Source of the DNA: DATJPY01 sp035506135 | Lineage (GTDB): Bacteria; Myxococcota_A; UBA9160; PR03 | Direction of reading: 5' to 3' | Assembly (NCBI GenBank): GCA_035506135.1 | Contig: DATJPY010000112.1 | Location: 1-64,000, forward strand | Length of the DNA stretch: 64,000 bases | Part shown: one piece after another, positions 55,991-64,000 of the stretch | How positions within the stretch are numbered: position 1 is the stretch's first letter | Layout: each line of letters starts with the position of its first letter | Notes under the pieces: model-generated | Seen by the model: the letters and a program-made list of their open reading frames with translations, nothing else | The model's database searches: none | Told to the model about the DNA's origin: nothing | Made by a program: the position numbers and the translations under genes

Positions 55991-57354
55991 ACCGCCAGGC
56001 CCGCGCGGCCGGCCGGTCCTCGCGCGCGAAGGACCGCGGGCTCGGCGTCGGGCTCATCGGTCTCGGGACGATCGGCGTCGGCGTCGCGAAGCTGCTGCAG
56101 CGCAACGCCGACGTCATCGCCGGCCGGCTCGGCGAGCCGCTGCGGCTGGTGCGCGTCGCCGACCTCGATCCCGCGCGGGCGCGCGGCGTCGATCTCGGCG
56201 GCGCCCGGTTCGACGCCGACGCCGACGCGCTGATCGACGACCCGAAGGTCGAGCTGGTGGTCGAGCTGATCGGCGGCTGCAAGGAGGCGCGGCGGCTGGT
56301 CCTGCGCGCGCTCGAGCGCGGCAAGCCGGTGGTGACGGCCAACAAGGCGCTGCTCGCCGAGCACGGCAAGGAGATCTTCGAGGCGGGCCGGCGCGGCGGC
56401 GCCGACGTCGCCTTCGAGGCCAGCGTCGGCGGAGGCATCCCGATCCTGCGCTCGCTGCGCGAGGGGCTGGCGGCGAATCGCATCCAGTCCGTGCACGGCA
56501 TCATCAACGGCACGACCAACTATGTGCTCACCGAGATGGAGAAGGGAGGCGAGCCTTTCGAGGTGGTGCTCGCCCGCGCGCAGAAGCTCGGCTACGCGGA
56601 GGCCGACCCGAGCTTCGACGTCGACGGCATCGACGCGGCCCACAAGATCACGCTGCTGGCCGCGATGGCCTTCGGCGCGGAGATCACCGCGAAGGAGGTG
56701 CCCACCGAGGGGATCCGGGACCTGCTGCCGATCGATCTCGCATCGGCGCGCGAGTTCGGCTATCGCGTGAAGCTCCTGGGCATCACGAAGCTCCGGCGCG
56801 ACGAGGCGGGCGGCGAGCGGATCGAGGTGCGGGTGCACCCGACGATGATCCCGGCATGGAGCCTGCTCGCAAAGGTGGACGGCGCGATGAACGCGATCGC
56901 CGTGCACGGCGACGCCGTCGGGCCGACCCTCTTCTACGGGGCCGGCGCCGGCGAGCAGCCCACCGCGAGCGCAGTGGTCGCCGACCTGATCGAGCTGGCG
57001 CGCGAGGTGCGCCGCGGCAGCGCGGGCCGGGTGGCACCGCTCTCGTACCTGCCCGAGTCGCTGGTGCCCAGGCCGTTCGTTCCGCTGGGCGAGCTCCACG
57101 CGCGCTGCTATCTGCGCTTCACCGCGGCGGACCGCCCCGGCGTGCTGTCGCACGTGACGGGCGTCCTCGGAGCCCACGAGATCTCGATCGAGTCGGTGGT
57201 GCAGCAGGGCCGCGGCGGCGGCGAGTCGCTCCCGATCGTCGTGCTGACGCACCCGGCGCGCGAGGCGGCGGTGCGCCGCGCGCTCGAGGCGATCGACGCG
57301 CTGCCCGAGGTCGCGCGGCCGACCCGGCTGATCCGCATCGAGGAGGAGCTCTGA
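55987..57354 (+). CDS. hom: Homoserine dehydrogenase
   Basis: Hom (455 aa) reduces aspartate semialdehyde to homoserine. It has GVGLIGLGTIGVGVAKLLQ, VVTANKALLAEHG, FEASVGGGIPILRSLREGL, HGIINGTTNYVLTEM and a catalytic stretch with DVDGIDAAHKITLLAAM. A C-terminal ACT domain (FTAADRPGVLSHVTGVLGAH) probably mediates threonine feedback. The ATG overlaps the aminotransferase stop; its stop shares a base with thrC. A 20-residue Arg-rich N-terminus precedes the core. Confidence 0.96.
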   Translation: MNRQARAAGRSSRAKDRGLGVGLIGLGTIGVGVAKLLQRNADVIAGRLGEPLRLVRVADLDPARARGVDLGGARFDADADALIDDPKVELVVELIGGCKEARRLVLRALERGKPVVTANKALLAEHGKEIFEAGRRGGADVAFEASVGGGIPILRSLREGLAANRIQSVHGIINGTTNYVLTEMEKGGEPFEVVLARAQKLGYAEADPSFDVDGIDAAHKITLLAAMAFGAEITAKEVPTEGIRDLLPIDLASAREFGYRVKLLGITKLRRDEAGGERIEVRVHPTMIPAWSLLAKVDGAMNAIAVHGDAVGPTLFYGAGAGEQPTASAVVADLIELAREVRRGSAGRVAPLSYLPESLVPRPFVPLGELHARCYLRFTAADRPGVLSHVTGVLGAHEISIESVVQQGRGGGESLPIVVLTHPAREAAVRRALEAIDALPEVARPTRLIRIEEEL

Positions 57355-58727
57355 TGGCGAAGGGCTCCACCGCCTCCGCGGGCGGCAAGCCGCGCTACCG
57401 CGCCTGGTTCGAGTCGCTGCACGATCCGTCCGAGCGCTACGCGCTGGACGAGGTGGTCTACACCGCGCGCGACGGCGGCCTGCTGCAGGTGGTCCATGAT
57501 CTGGGCGAGCTGCGCAAGACGCCGCCGGAGGCCTGGAAGCAGCTCTTCGGCGAGCGCTCGCACAAGAACGAGTGGCCCTACGGCTCCGGCGTCTGGGGCA
57601 AGAAGGAATGGGTCTGTCCCGAGCTCGACAACGAGAACGTGGTCTCGATGTACGAGGGCCACTCGAACCTCTTCTGGGCGGAGCGCTACGGCCGCGAGCT
57701 CGGCGTCGAGGACCTCTGGATCAAGCAGTGCGGGAACTCTCATACGGGCTCGTTCAAGGACCTCGGTATGACGGTCCTGGTGTCGATGGTCAAGGAGATG
57801 ATCGCGCGCGGCCGCTCGATTCCCGCGGTGGCGTGCGCCTCGACCGGCGACACCTCGGCGGCGCTCGCCGCCTACGCGGCGGCGGCGGGAATACCGGCGG
57901 TCGTCTTCCTGCCGCGCGGAAAGATCTCGGTCGCCCAGCTGATCCAGCCGGTCGCCAACGGCGCCATCGTCTTCGCGCTCGACACCGACTTCGACGGCTG
58001 CATGGAGATCGTGCGCAAGGTCGCCGAGCGCGACGGCATCTACCTCGCCAACTCGATGAACAGCCTCCGCATCGAGGGGCAGAAGACGGTCGGTGTCGAG
58101 ATCGTGCAGCAGTTCGATTGGGAGGTGCCGGACTGGATCGTGATCCCGGGCGGCAACCTGGGCAATGTCTCGGCGCTCGCCAAGGGGCTCGACCTGATGG
58201 TCGATCTCGGGCTCGTCGCCCGGCGGCCGCGCATCGCGTGCGCGCAGGCCGCCGAGGCGAATCCGCTGTACCTCTCCTACCAGCGGGACTTCGAGGTGTT
58301 CGAGCCGATCGCGGCGCGCCCGACGCTCGCCTCGGCGATCCAGATCGGGAATCCCGTCTCGATCGAGAAGGCGATCGACGCGCTGCGGCGCTACGACGGC
58401 ATCGTCGAGCAGGCCAGCGAGACCGAGCTCGCCGAGGCCTGCGCGCACGCCGACCGCACCGGGCTCTTCAACTGCCCTCACACCGGCGTCGCGCTGGCCG
58501 CGACGGCCAAGCTGTCGAAGCGCGGGACGATCCGGCCGGGCGACCGCGTGGTGGTGATCTCCACCGCGCACGGCCTCAAGTTCACGGACTTCAAGGTGCG
58601 CTACCACTCGCGCACCCTCGAAGGGATCGACCCCGAGCTCCCGAACCCGCCGATCGAGCTGCCGGCGCGCTATCAGACCGTGCGCGACGAGATGATGCGT
58701 CAGATCGAGCAGCGGTTCGGGCGCTAG
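57354..58727 (+). CDS. thrC: Threonine synthase
   Basis: ThrC (457 aa) converts O-phosphohomoserine to threonine with PLP. The Lys that binds PLP is Lys135 in HTGSFKDLG; ACASTGDTSAALAAYAAAAG, FLPRGKISVAQLIQP and VIPGGNLGNVSALAKGL are diagnostic. The long N-terminal region YRAWFESLHDPSERYALDEV matches the long-form enzyme. It overlaps hom by one base. No thrB is present, so homoserine kinase must lie elsewhere. Confidence 0.95.
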   Translation: MAKGSTASAGGKPRYRAWFESLHDPSERYALDEVVYTARDGGLLQVVHDLGELRKTPPEAWKQLFGERSHKNEWPYGSGVWGKKEWVCPELDNENVVSMYEGHSNLFWAERYGRELGVEDLWIKQCGNSHTGSFKDLGMTVLVSMVKEMIARGRSIPAVACASTGDTSAALAAYAAAAGIPAVVFLPRGKISVAQLIQPVANGAIVFALDTDFDGCMEIVRKVAERDGIYLANSMNSLRIEGQKTVGVEIVQQFDWEVPDWIVIPGGNLGNVSALAKGLDLMVDLGLVARRPRIACAQAAEANPLYLSYQRDFEVFEPIAARPTLASAIQIGNPVSIEKAIDALRRYDGIVEQASETELAEACAHADRTGLFNCPHTGVALAATAKLSKRGTIRPGDRVVVISTAHGLKFTDFKVRYHSRTLEGIDPELPNPPIELPARYQTVRDEMMRQIEQRFGR

Positions 58728-58730
58728 CCC

Positions 58731-59348
58731 GTGTTCACAGGGATCATCGAGTCGGTCGGCCGCGTCGCCTCGCTCGAGCCGCGAGGCGAGACCACCCGGA
58801 TGCGGATCCACGCGCCGGCGCTCGCCCCCGGCACGCCGATCGGCGCCAGCGTGGCCGTGAACGGCACGTGTCTCACGGTGACCGAGGCCGGCGCCGGCGC
58901 GCTCGCCTTCGACGCCGTGAAGGAGACGCTCGACCGCAGCGCGCTCGGCGATCTCGCGGTCGGCGCGCGCGTGAACCTGGAGCGCGCGCTGCGCGCCGAC
59001 GGGCGCTTCGACGGTCACATCGTGCAGGGCCACGTCGACACCACGGGACGCATCCGGTCGCTCGAGCGCCAGGGCGAGGACGTGCGCCTCGCCGTGGACT
59101 GCGATCCCGACTTCGCCGGGCTGCTGATTCCCAAGGGCTCGGTCACCGTCGACGGCGTGGCGCTCACGCTCGTTCACGTGGAGCGGGCGGGCTTCGACGT
59201 GGCCCTGATCCCTCACACGCTGCGCGAGACGAACCTCGGCGATCGCGCGCCGGGCGATCGCGTCAATCTCGAGGGCGACGTGCTCGGCAAGTACGTGCTG
59301 CGCTATCTGGAGCGCGTGCTCGCCGAGCGCGATTCCCGGCGCGGCTGA
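58731..59348 (+). CDS. ribE: Riboflavin synthase, alpha subunit
   Basis: Riboflavin synthase (205 aa) dismutates two lumazines into riboflavin. Two lumazine-binding barrels show the repeated VNGTCLTVTEAG and VDGVALTLVHVE motifs and the N-terminal MFTGIIESVGRV. HIVQGHVDTTGRI is the family signature. GTG start three bases after thrC. The rest of the rib pathway is not in the window. Confidence 0.96.
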   Translation: MFTGIIESVGRVASLEPRGETTRMRIHAPALAPGTPIGASVAVNGTCLTVTEAGAGALAFDAVKETLDRSALGDLAVGARVNLERALRADGRFDGHIVQGHVDTTGRIRSLERQGEDVRLAVDCDPDFAGLLIPKGSVTVDGVALTLVHVERAGFDVALIPHTLRETNLGDRAPGDRVNLEGDVLGKYVLRYLERVLAERDSRRG

Positions 59349-59365
59349 GCCGCAGGAGGACCCCC

Positions 59366-60064
59366 GTGAACCGAACCCTCGACATCGCCTCGTCGCTTGC
59401 CGCCACCCTCGCCCGACTGGGCGCCGGCACCCGCGTCGGCCCGCTCGGCGCGCGCCCCGAGCGGCCGCTCGAGCTGTACGACTTCGAGGCGTGCCCTTTC
59501 TGCCGCAAGGTGCGCGAAGCGCTCTGCGCGCTCGATCTCGAGGTGCTCGTGTATCCCTGCCCGAAGGGCGGCAGCCGCTTCCGTCCGTCGGTGCGCGAGC
59601 GCGGGGGCAAGGAGCAGTTCCCGTTCCTGGTGGATCCGAACTCGGGAAAGGCGATGTACGAGTCGAACGAGATCGTCCGCTACCTGTTCGAGCGCTACGG
59701 GAACGGGCGCGTGCCGTTCCTCTACGCCGGCGGGCCGCTGCACGACGGGACGGCGATGCTCGCGTCGGCCCTGCGGCCGGGGCTCGGGATGCGCGCCGAG
59801 CCGTCGCGGGCGCCGGCGCAGCCGCTCGAGCTGTGGAGCTTCGAGGGCTCGCCGTTCTGCCGGCTGGTGCGCGAGCGGCTGTGCAGCCTCGAGATCCCGT
59901 ATCGCCTGCACAACGTCGCGAAGGGAAGTCCGGGTCGCCCGGCCTTCGAGCGCCGCTCGGGGCGCATGATGGTGCCCTACCTCGCGGACCCGAACACGCA
60001 GGTCGAGATGTTCGAGTCCGCCGACATCGTGCGCTACCTCGAAGCGACCTACGGCGCCCCGTGA
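59366..60064 (+). CDS. Tandem GST-N/thioredoxin-like domain protein
   Basis: This 232-aa protein has two glutathione-S-transferase N-terminal-type thioredoxin folds: domain 1 (about residues 34-112) with CPFC (Cys43, Cys46) and domain 2 (about 152-230) with SPFC (Cys165). FPFLVDPNSGKAMYESNEIV and VPYLADPNTQVEMFESADIV are the matching cis-Pro and glutathione-binding parts. No C-terminal helical GST domain follows. The GTG start has an AGGAGGA Shine-Dalgarno. It may act in redox or thiol conjugation; the substrate is unknown. Confidence 0.8.
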   Translation: MNRTLDIASSLAATLARLGAGTRVGPLGARPERPLELYDFEACPFCRKVREALCALDLEVLVYPCPKGGSRFRPSVRERGGKEQFPFLVDPNSGKAMYESNEIVRYLFERYGNGRVPFLYAGGPLHDGTAMLASALRPGLGMRAEPSRAPAQPLELWSFEGSPFCRLVRERLCSLEIPYRLHNVAKGSPGRPAFERRSGRMMVPYLADPNTQVEMFESADIVRYLEATYGAP

Positions 60065-62937
60065 GCCGCCGCTTCCATCTCGTCGTCGTCCCCCACACGC
60101 ACTGGGACCGCGAGTGGTACCGGACCCACGAGCAGTTCCGCTACCGGCTGGTGTCGCTGATCGACGACCTGCTCGAGCTGCTCGACGCGGATCCCGGCTT
60201 CCGCCACTTCATGCTCGACGGGCAGACGATCGTGCTGGACGACTACCTCGAGGTCCGGCCGCAGGCCCGCGGGCGGCTCGAGAAGCGGGTGCGCGAGGGG
60301 CGCATCGCCTGCGGGCCATGGCACGTGCTGCCCGACGAGTGGCTGGTGTCCGGCGAGGCGCTGCTCCGCAACCTTCGCATCGGCGTGAAGCGCGCGCAGG
60401 CCTTCGGCGGCGCGATGCCGCTCGGCTACGTGCCGGACCAGTTCGGCCACGTCGGCCAGCTCCCGCAGATCTTCGCGGGCTTCGGCTTCCCGGCGGCGCT
60501 GTTGTGGCGCGGCGTCGGCGCCGACGTCGACCGCACGCTGTTCTGGTGGGAGGCGCCGGACGGCACCCGTCTCCGGACGGTGTATCTGCCGCACGGATAC
60601 GGCAACGCCGTGAGCCTGCCCAGCGATCCGGATGCGCTCGCGGCGCGGCTGCGCGGGGAGATCGAGAGCCTCGGCCGCCGCTCGGACGTCCCGGTGCTGC
60701 TCCTCATGAACGGGAGCGATCACGAGCGCCCGACGCCTGGGCTTCCGCGCGCGCTGGAGGCGGCGCTCGAACGGCTGCCGGACGCGACGGCGGAGATCGG
60801 CTCGCTCGAGCGCTTCGTCGCGGTCGCGACCGCTGCCGCGGACGGCGCGGCAATGCCGGTGCATCGCGGCGAGCTGCGCTCGGGCCTGCGCGCGCCGCTG
60901 CTTCCCGGCTGCGCCTCGGCGCGCGCGCCGCAGAAGCGTGCGGAGTTCCGGAACGACCGCCTGCTGACCCGCTATCTCGAGCCGCTGGCGGCCTGGCTCG
61001 AGGCCGCCGGCGGGCGGAGCGACGCCGAGCGAATCGACTTCGCCTGGCGCGTCGCGCTCGAGAATCACCCGCACGACTCCGTCTGCGGCTGCTCGATCGA
61101 CGCCGTGCACGACGAGATGGACACGCGCTATCGCCGGGTCGCCGAGATCGCGGGCGCGCATCTCGAGGCCGTCGTGGCACAGCTCGCGTGCCGCATGGCT
61201 GCGCCGGCGGGCTTCGGACCCGATGCGCGCGGGGTGGTGGCGGTGTGGAACCCGAACGGCCCCGGGCATGCGGCGGCCGATGCGGAGCTGGACCTCGACG
61301 TCCCGCTCGGCCGGAGCGGCGCGCCGCGCCCCTTCCACCTCCGCCGCGCCGACGGAACCCGGATCCCGGTCACGGCCGAGGTGCTGAGGCCGGCGGGTTC
61401 GACACACAGCGGCGTGTTCGACGCCGCGGCGGTGGTGGCGCTGCTGCCCGGGCTCCGCCGCGAGTTCAACGCCCTCTACGTGAACGGGATCGCGACGCAG
61501 CGCCGCGGCGAGCGGCTCGAGGCGCGGGTGCGGCTCGGCGCCACGCCCGACCCGTCCTTCGACATCGACGCCGCCCGCGGCGAGGTCCTGCGCCTGCTCG
61601 AGGACTCGTCGATCCGCCGCGTCGCGGTCGAGACCGTGGAGCCGCCCCGGCTGCGGGTCCGCTTCGTCGACGACCTGCCCGGCCACGGGCTGCGCCTGCT
61701 CCGACTCGCACCGGGAGCCGCGCGCAGCGCCGAGCCGCTCCTCGCGGAGGCGCTCCCCGGCGCGGCCGCGGCCATCGAGAGCGCGAGCTGGCGGGTCGAG
61801 GCCGACGCGCGCGGTCGGGTCACGCTCTTCGCCAAGCGGGAGGGCGTGCGCATCGACGACGCGTTCCGCCTGATCTCCGAGGGCGATCGCGGCGACGAGT
61901 ACAACTTCGATCCGGTTCCCGGCGACGCGCCGGTCGACGCGCCGGCGCGCGCGCGGGTGACGGCGCGGCGCGTCTCGGGAGGCGAGGTCGAGCTGCGGAT
62001 CGCGGCCAGCTATCGCGTACCCGAGGGCCTCGCGGCCGGTCGCGGTGCCCGCAGCCGCCGTCTCGTGGCGCTCCCCGCGGAGCTGTCGCTTCGACTCGCG
62101 GCGGGCCTCGATCGCGTCGACGTCCGGCTGCGCGTCGCGAATCGCGCGCGCGACCACCGGCTGCGGCTCGCGTGCGCTGCGCCGTTCCACGCCGAGCGCT
62201 TCGAGGTCGAGTCGGCGTTCGAGGTCGCGGAGCGTCCGATCGCGCCCGCGCCGGACTCGTTCGGCGCGGCGAGGCCCTCGGAGCTCCCGATCGGCGCCGT
62301 TCCGCAGCGCACCTTCGCGAGCATCCTCGGCGCGCGCGGTGCAACGAAGCTGGCGCTCACCGTGGCGAATCGCGGGGTGGCGGAGGTCGAGGCACTGCAG
62401 GGCGCGGCGGGCTCCGCGCTCGCCCTCACCGTGCTGCGCGGGGTCGGCTGGCTCTCCCGCTCGGACCTCGCGCTCCGCCCGGGCCCGGCGGGCCCGGAGC
62501 TCGCGACCCCGGGAGCCCAGGTGCTCGGGGAGCACGAGATCGAGCTGTCGCTTCGCCTGCACGCTGCCGGCGACGAGCGGCGAGCCGCCGAGGCACATGC
62601 CTTCGCGTTCCCGCCCCTTGCGTTCGCGAGCGCCCCGCGCGCGGAGGGAGCGCTTGCCGACGGCGCCCGCCTCGTCGAGGTCGACGACCCGGCGGTCGCG
62701 GTGTCCGCGATCGAGCCGCTCGCCGAAGGAGGCGTCGAGCTGAGGGTGGTTAACCTCAGCGCGCGAGCGAGACGGGTTCGGGTGCGCTGGAACGGAGCCG
62801 GCGGGTCCGGGCTGCATCTCGTCGACCTGGGCGGACGGCCCGCCGGCAGCGGCGGGTTCGAGTCGGATCCGGGTGACGCGCGGGTGGGTCACCTGGATCT
62901 CGGTCCGTGGAAGATCGCGGCGCTCCGAGCCGGCTGA
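60061..62937 (+). CDS. GH38-family alpha-mannosidase
   Basis: This 958-aa protein is a retaining alpha-mannosidase by motif: HTHWDREWY (His14, Asp16), Asp126 in PDQFGH as the nucleophile and zinc ligand, and His338 in HPHDSVCG complete the zinc site. The N-terminal catalytic TIM-like domain is followed by a long beta-rich C-terminal part typical of the family. No signal peptide is visible, so it is probably cytoplasmic. The GTG overlaps the upstream stop. It may recycle alpha-mannosides or degrade glycans. Linkage specificity is unknown. Confidence 0.88.
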   Translation: MSRRFHLVVVPHTHWDREWYRTHEQFRYRLVSLIDDLLELLDADPGFRHFMLDGQTIVLDDYLEVRPQARGRLEKRVREGRIACGPWHVLPDEWLVSGEALLRNLRIGVKRAQAFGGAMPLGYVPDQFGHVGQLPQIFAGFGFPAALLWRGVGADVDRTLFWWEAPDGTRLRTVYLPHGYGNAVSLPSDPDALAARLRGEIESLGRRSDVPVLLLMNGSDHERPTPGLPRALEAALERLPDATAEIGSLERFVAVATAAADGAAMPVHRGELRSGLRAPLLPGCASARAPQKRAEFRNDRLLTRYLEPLAAWLEAAGGRSDAERIDFAWRVALENHPHDSVCGCSIDAVHDEMDTRYRRVAEIAGAHLEAVVAQLACRMAAPAGFGPDARGVVAVWNPNGPGHAAADAELDLDVPLGRSGAPRPFHLRRADGTRIPVTAEVLRPAGSTHSGVFDAAAVVALLPGLRREFNALYVNGIATQRRGERLEARVRLGATPDPSFDIDAARGEVLRLLEDSSIRRVAVETVEPPRLRVRFVDDLPGHGLRLLRLAPGAARSAEPLLAEALPGAAAAIESASWRVEADARGRVTLFAKREGVRIDDAFRLISEGDRGDEYNFDPVPGDAPVDAPARARVTARRVSGGEVELRIAASYRVPEGLAAGRGARSRRLVALPAELSLRLAAGLDRVDVRLRVANRARDHRLRLACAAPFHAERFEVESAFEVAERPIAPAPDSFGAARPSELPIGAVPQRTFASILGARGATKLALTVANRGVAEVEALQGAAGSALALTVLRGVGWLSRSDLALRPGPAGPELATPGAQVLGEHEIELSLRLHAAGDERRAAEAHAFAFPPLAFASAPRAEGALADGARLVEVDDPAVAVSAIEPLAEGGVELRVVNLSARARRVRVRWNGAGGSGLHLVDLGGRPAGSGGFESDPGDARVGHLDLGPWKIAALRAG

Positions 62938-63015
62938 TTTTTGACCCGGAGGGCCGCGAGGTAGTGGTAAGATCAGTCGATTCCGCGACCCGCGGGGATC
63001 GGACGGCCCGTCGGT

Positions 63016-63041
63016 TTCCGGCAGATGATTCCGGCAGATGA
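63016..63041 (+). repeat. Tandem 13-bp repeat upstream of khpA
   Basis: TTCCGGCAGATGA occurs twice without interruption (63016-63028 and 63029-63041). It lies in the 124-base gap before khpA and could change leader structure or simply be a slippage duplication. Confidence 0.7.
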
Positions 63042-63061
63042 GATGGGCGGGGAGGGCTCCC

Positions 63062-63295
63062 GTGAAGCAGCTGATCCAAGCCATCGTGCAGGCGCTCGTC
63101 GACAAGCCCGAGATGGTCCAGATCAAGGAGGTGATCGGCGAGCACGCGCACGTCCTCGAGCTGTCGGTCGCGAAAGAGGATCTCGGCAAGGTGATCGGGA
63201 AGGGCGGAGCGCACGCCTCCGCGATCCGCACGATCATGGCGGCGGCCAGCGGCAAGGAGAAGAAGCGCTACATCCTCGAGATCATCGAGCACTAG
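63062..63295 (+). CDS. khpA: KH-domain RNA-binding protein KhpA
   Basis: This 77-aa protein is a single KH domain: VKQLIQAIVQALVDKPEMVQ, then DLGKVIGKGGAHASAIRTIM with the GKGG loop and a C-terminal KRYILEIIE strand. KhpA binds RNA with KhpB and affects cell division and sRNA-linked regulation. Usually it lies by rpsP and rimM; here it stands alone between a mannosidase and an acyl-CoA synthetase. The GTG at 63062 follows a GGGGAGGG Shine-Dalgarno; an upstream ATG at 63038 would add eight residues. Confidence 0.9.
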   Translation: MKQLIQAIVQALVDKPEMVQIKEVIGEHAHVLELSVAKEDLGKVIGKGGAHASAIRTIMAAASGKEKKRYILEIIEH

Positions 63296-63298
63296 GAC

Positions 63299-64000
63299 GT
63301 GGCGGTCGCCGCTCCCCGGTTCGACGCAGCACCCACCGTCGGCGCGCAGATCGAGGCCCGCGCCGCGCATCCCGAGGTCGCCGAGCGGGTCTTCCTCCGC
63401 CAGCACGAGCGGCAGTGGACCTATCGCCGCTACCGCGACGAGTGCGTGCGCGTCGCACGCTTCCTGCTCCGTCGCCTCCAGCCGATCGACGAGCGCCGTC
63501 CGGGTCACGTCGCGATGCTGCTCGAGAACCACCTCGAGATGCTCGCGCTGTACGGCGGGTGCGCCTACGCGGGGCTGACGCTCTTCGGAGTCAACACCGG
63601 CCTGCGCGGCGACACGCTCGCCGGCGTGCTCGAGCACTCCGGCGCTCGGGTCCTGGTGGTCGACGCGGCCCTCTATCCGGAGGTCGAGCGCATCCAGGGA
63701 CGCCTCCGCCGGATCGCGCCGGAGAACGTGCTCGTGCTCGGCGCCGGCGCCGCGGGCACGAGCGGGGCGCATGACTTCGAGGCCCATCTCTCCGACGAGG
63801 CCGGGGCGCCAGGGACGACTCTCGAGGCGCCCGGCCAGGCGGTCGATCCCTCGAGCAATCTGATGGTGATCTACACCTCCGGCACCACGGGGCTGCCGAA
63901 GGGGATCAACAACAACCACCTCAAGTTCTTCCTGATCGGCAAGGTCGTCGCCGCCAACCTCGGCCTCGGGCCGGACGATCGCGGCTACGCCTGCATGCCG
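63299..64000 (+). CDS. AMP-dependent acyl-CoA synthetase, N-terminal part
   Basis: The last 234 codons are the start of an ANL-superfamily adenylating enzyme, cut by the window end. The ATP-binding motif YTSGTTGLPKGI (about residues 195-206) and MLLENHLEMLALYGGCAYAG, then FGVNTGLRGDTLAGVLEHSG, are typical of fatty-acid or bile-acid CoA ligases. The GTG at 63299 follows the khpA stop by three bases. The substrate cannot be read from the fragment. Confidence 0.88.
   Translation, partial: MAVAAPRFDAAPTVGAQIEARAAHPEVAERVFLRQHERQWTYRRYRDECVRVARFLLRRLQPIDERRPGHVAMLLENHLEMLALYGGCAYAGLTLFGVNTGLRGDTLAGVLEHSGARVLVVDAALYPEVERIQGRLRRIAPENVLVLGAGAAGTSGAHDFEAHLSDEAGAPGTTLEAPGQAVDPSSNLMVIYTSGTTGLPKGINNNHLKFFLIGKVVAANLGLGPDDRGYACMP

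Noticed and set aside
62942..62974. Possible promoter before khpA (TTGACC and TAAGAT)
   Set aside because: The spacing is about 21 bases, too wide for a confident sigma-70 promoter.
60049..63255. A 1068-codon minus-strand open frame across the mannosidase
   Set aside because: It is antisense to a gene with clear GH38 motifs and has Arg/Asp-rich low complexity.

Overview
The window is a very GC-rich (about 70% by eye), densely packed bacterial chromosome segment with many GTG/TTG starts and many 1-4 base stop/start overlaps. MdtABC-type RND efflux genes, a NodT-type outer-membrane lipoprotein, a protein with a PEP-CTERM-like tail and two-domain envelope genes point to a Gram-negative cell envelope. 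The AlaC-type aminotransferase-hom-thrC run and the tuf-S10-spc-alpha layout would fit a 'deltaproteobacterial-grade' lineage (Myxococcota, Binatota or relatives), but I cannot place it more firmly than that. I see no tRNA, rRNA, CRISPR array, insertion sequence or phage gene.

Positions 1-13994 hold the end of tuf followed by the S10-spc-alpha ribosomal superoperon through secY, adk, map, rpoA and rplQ. Three normally universal members are absent from their usual places with clean, tight junctions: rplC (L3) between rpsJ and rplD, rplX (L24) between rplN and rplE, and rpsN (S14) between rplE and rpsH. infA is also absent between map and rpmJ. L4, S19 and L17 carry low-complexity basic or Pro/Gly tails. 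Positions 14002-21871 continue on the same strand with a TlpA-like thioredoxin, a DivIC/FtsB-like protein, argS, a SPOR protein, two nucleotide-sugar enzymes, lepA and lepB.

Positions 21879-32421 form an envelope-stress/efflux region. A minus-strand ECF sigma factor, a one-membrane-segment putative anti-sigma protein and a periplasmic metal-sensor-like protein are divergent from a four-gene tripartite RND pump (adaptor, two RND subunits, outer-membrane factor). A large imperfect palindrome lies between the two arms. Positions 32429-39799 are a complete early pyrimidine operon, pyrR-pyrB-pyrC-carA-carB, preceded by a recognisable promoter and a PyrR-binding RNA hairpin whose lower stem contains the pyrR Shine-Dalgarno sequence, so the operon probably autoregulates at translation. 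recG follows.

From 42382 on the content is mixed: a short-chain dehydrogenase and a fumarylacetoacetase-family hydrolase, two divergent polytopic glycosyltransferase-like proteins, a small HTH/zinc-ribbon protein, an FAD oxidoreductase, a K+-independent type H+-pyrophosphatase, an amino-acid permease, a secreted protein with a PEP-CTERM-like tail, a metallo-beta-lactamase-fold hydrolase, the aspartate-family block (aminotransferase, hom, thrC), riboflavin synthase, a tandem GST-N/glutaredoxin-like protein, a GH38 alpha-mannosidase, a KhpA-like KH protein and the start of an acyl-CoA synthetase cut by the window end. No stretch longer than about 300 bases lacks a gene; the longest gap is 23335-23582.
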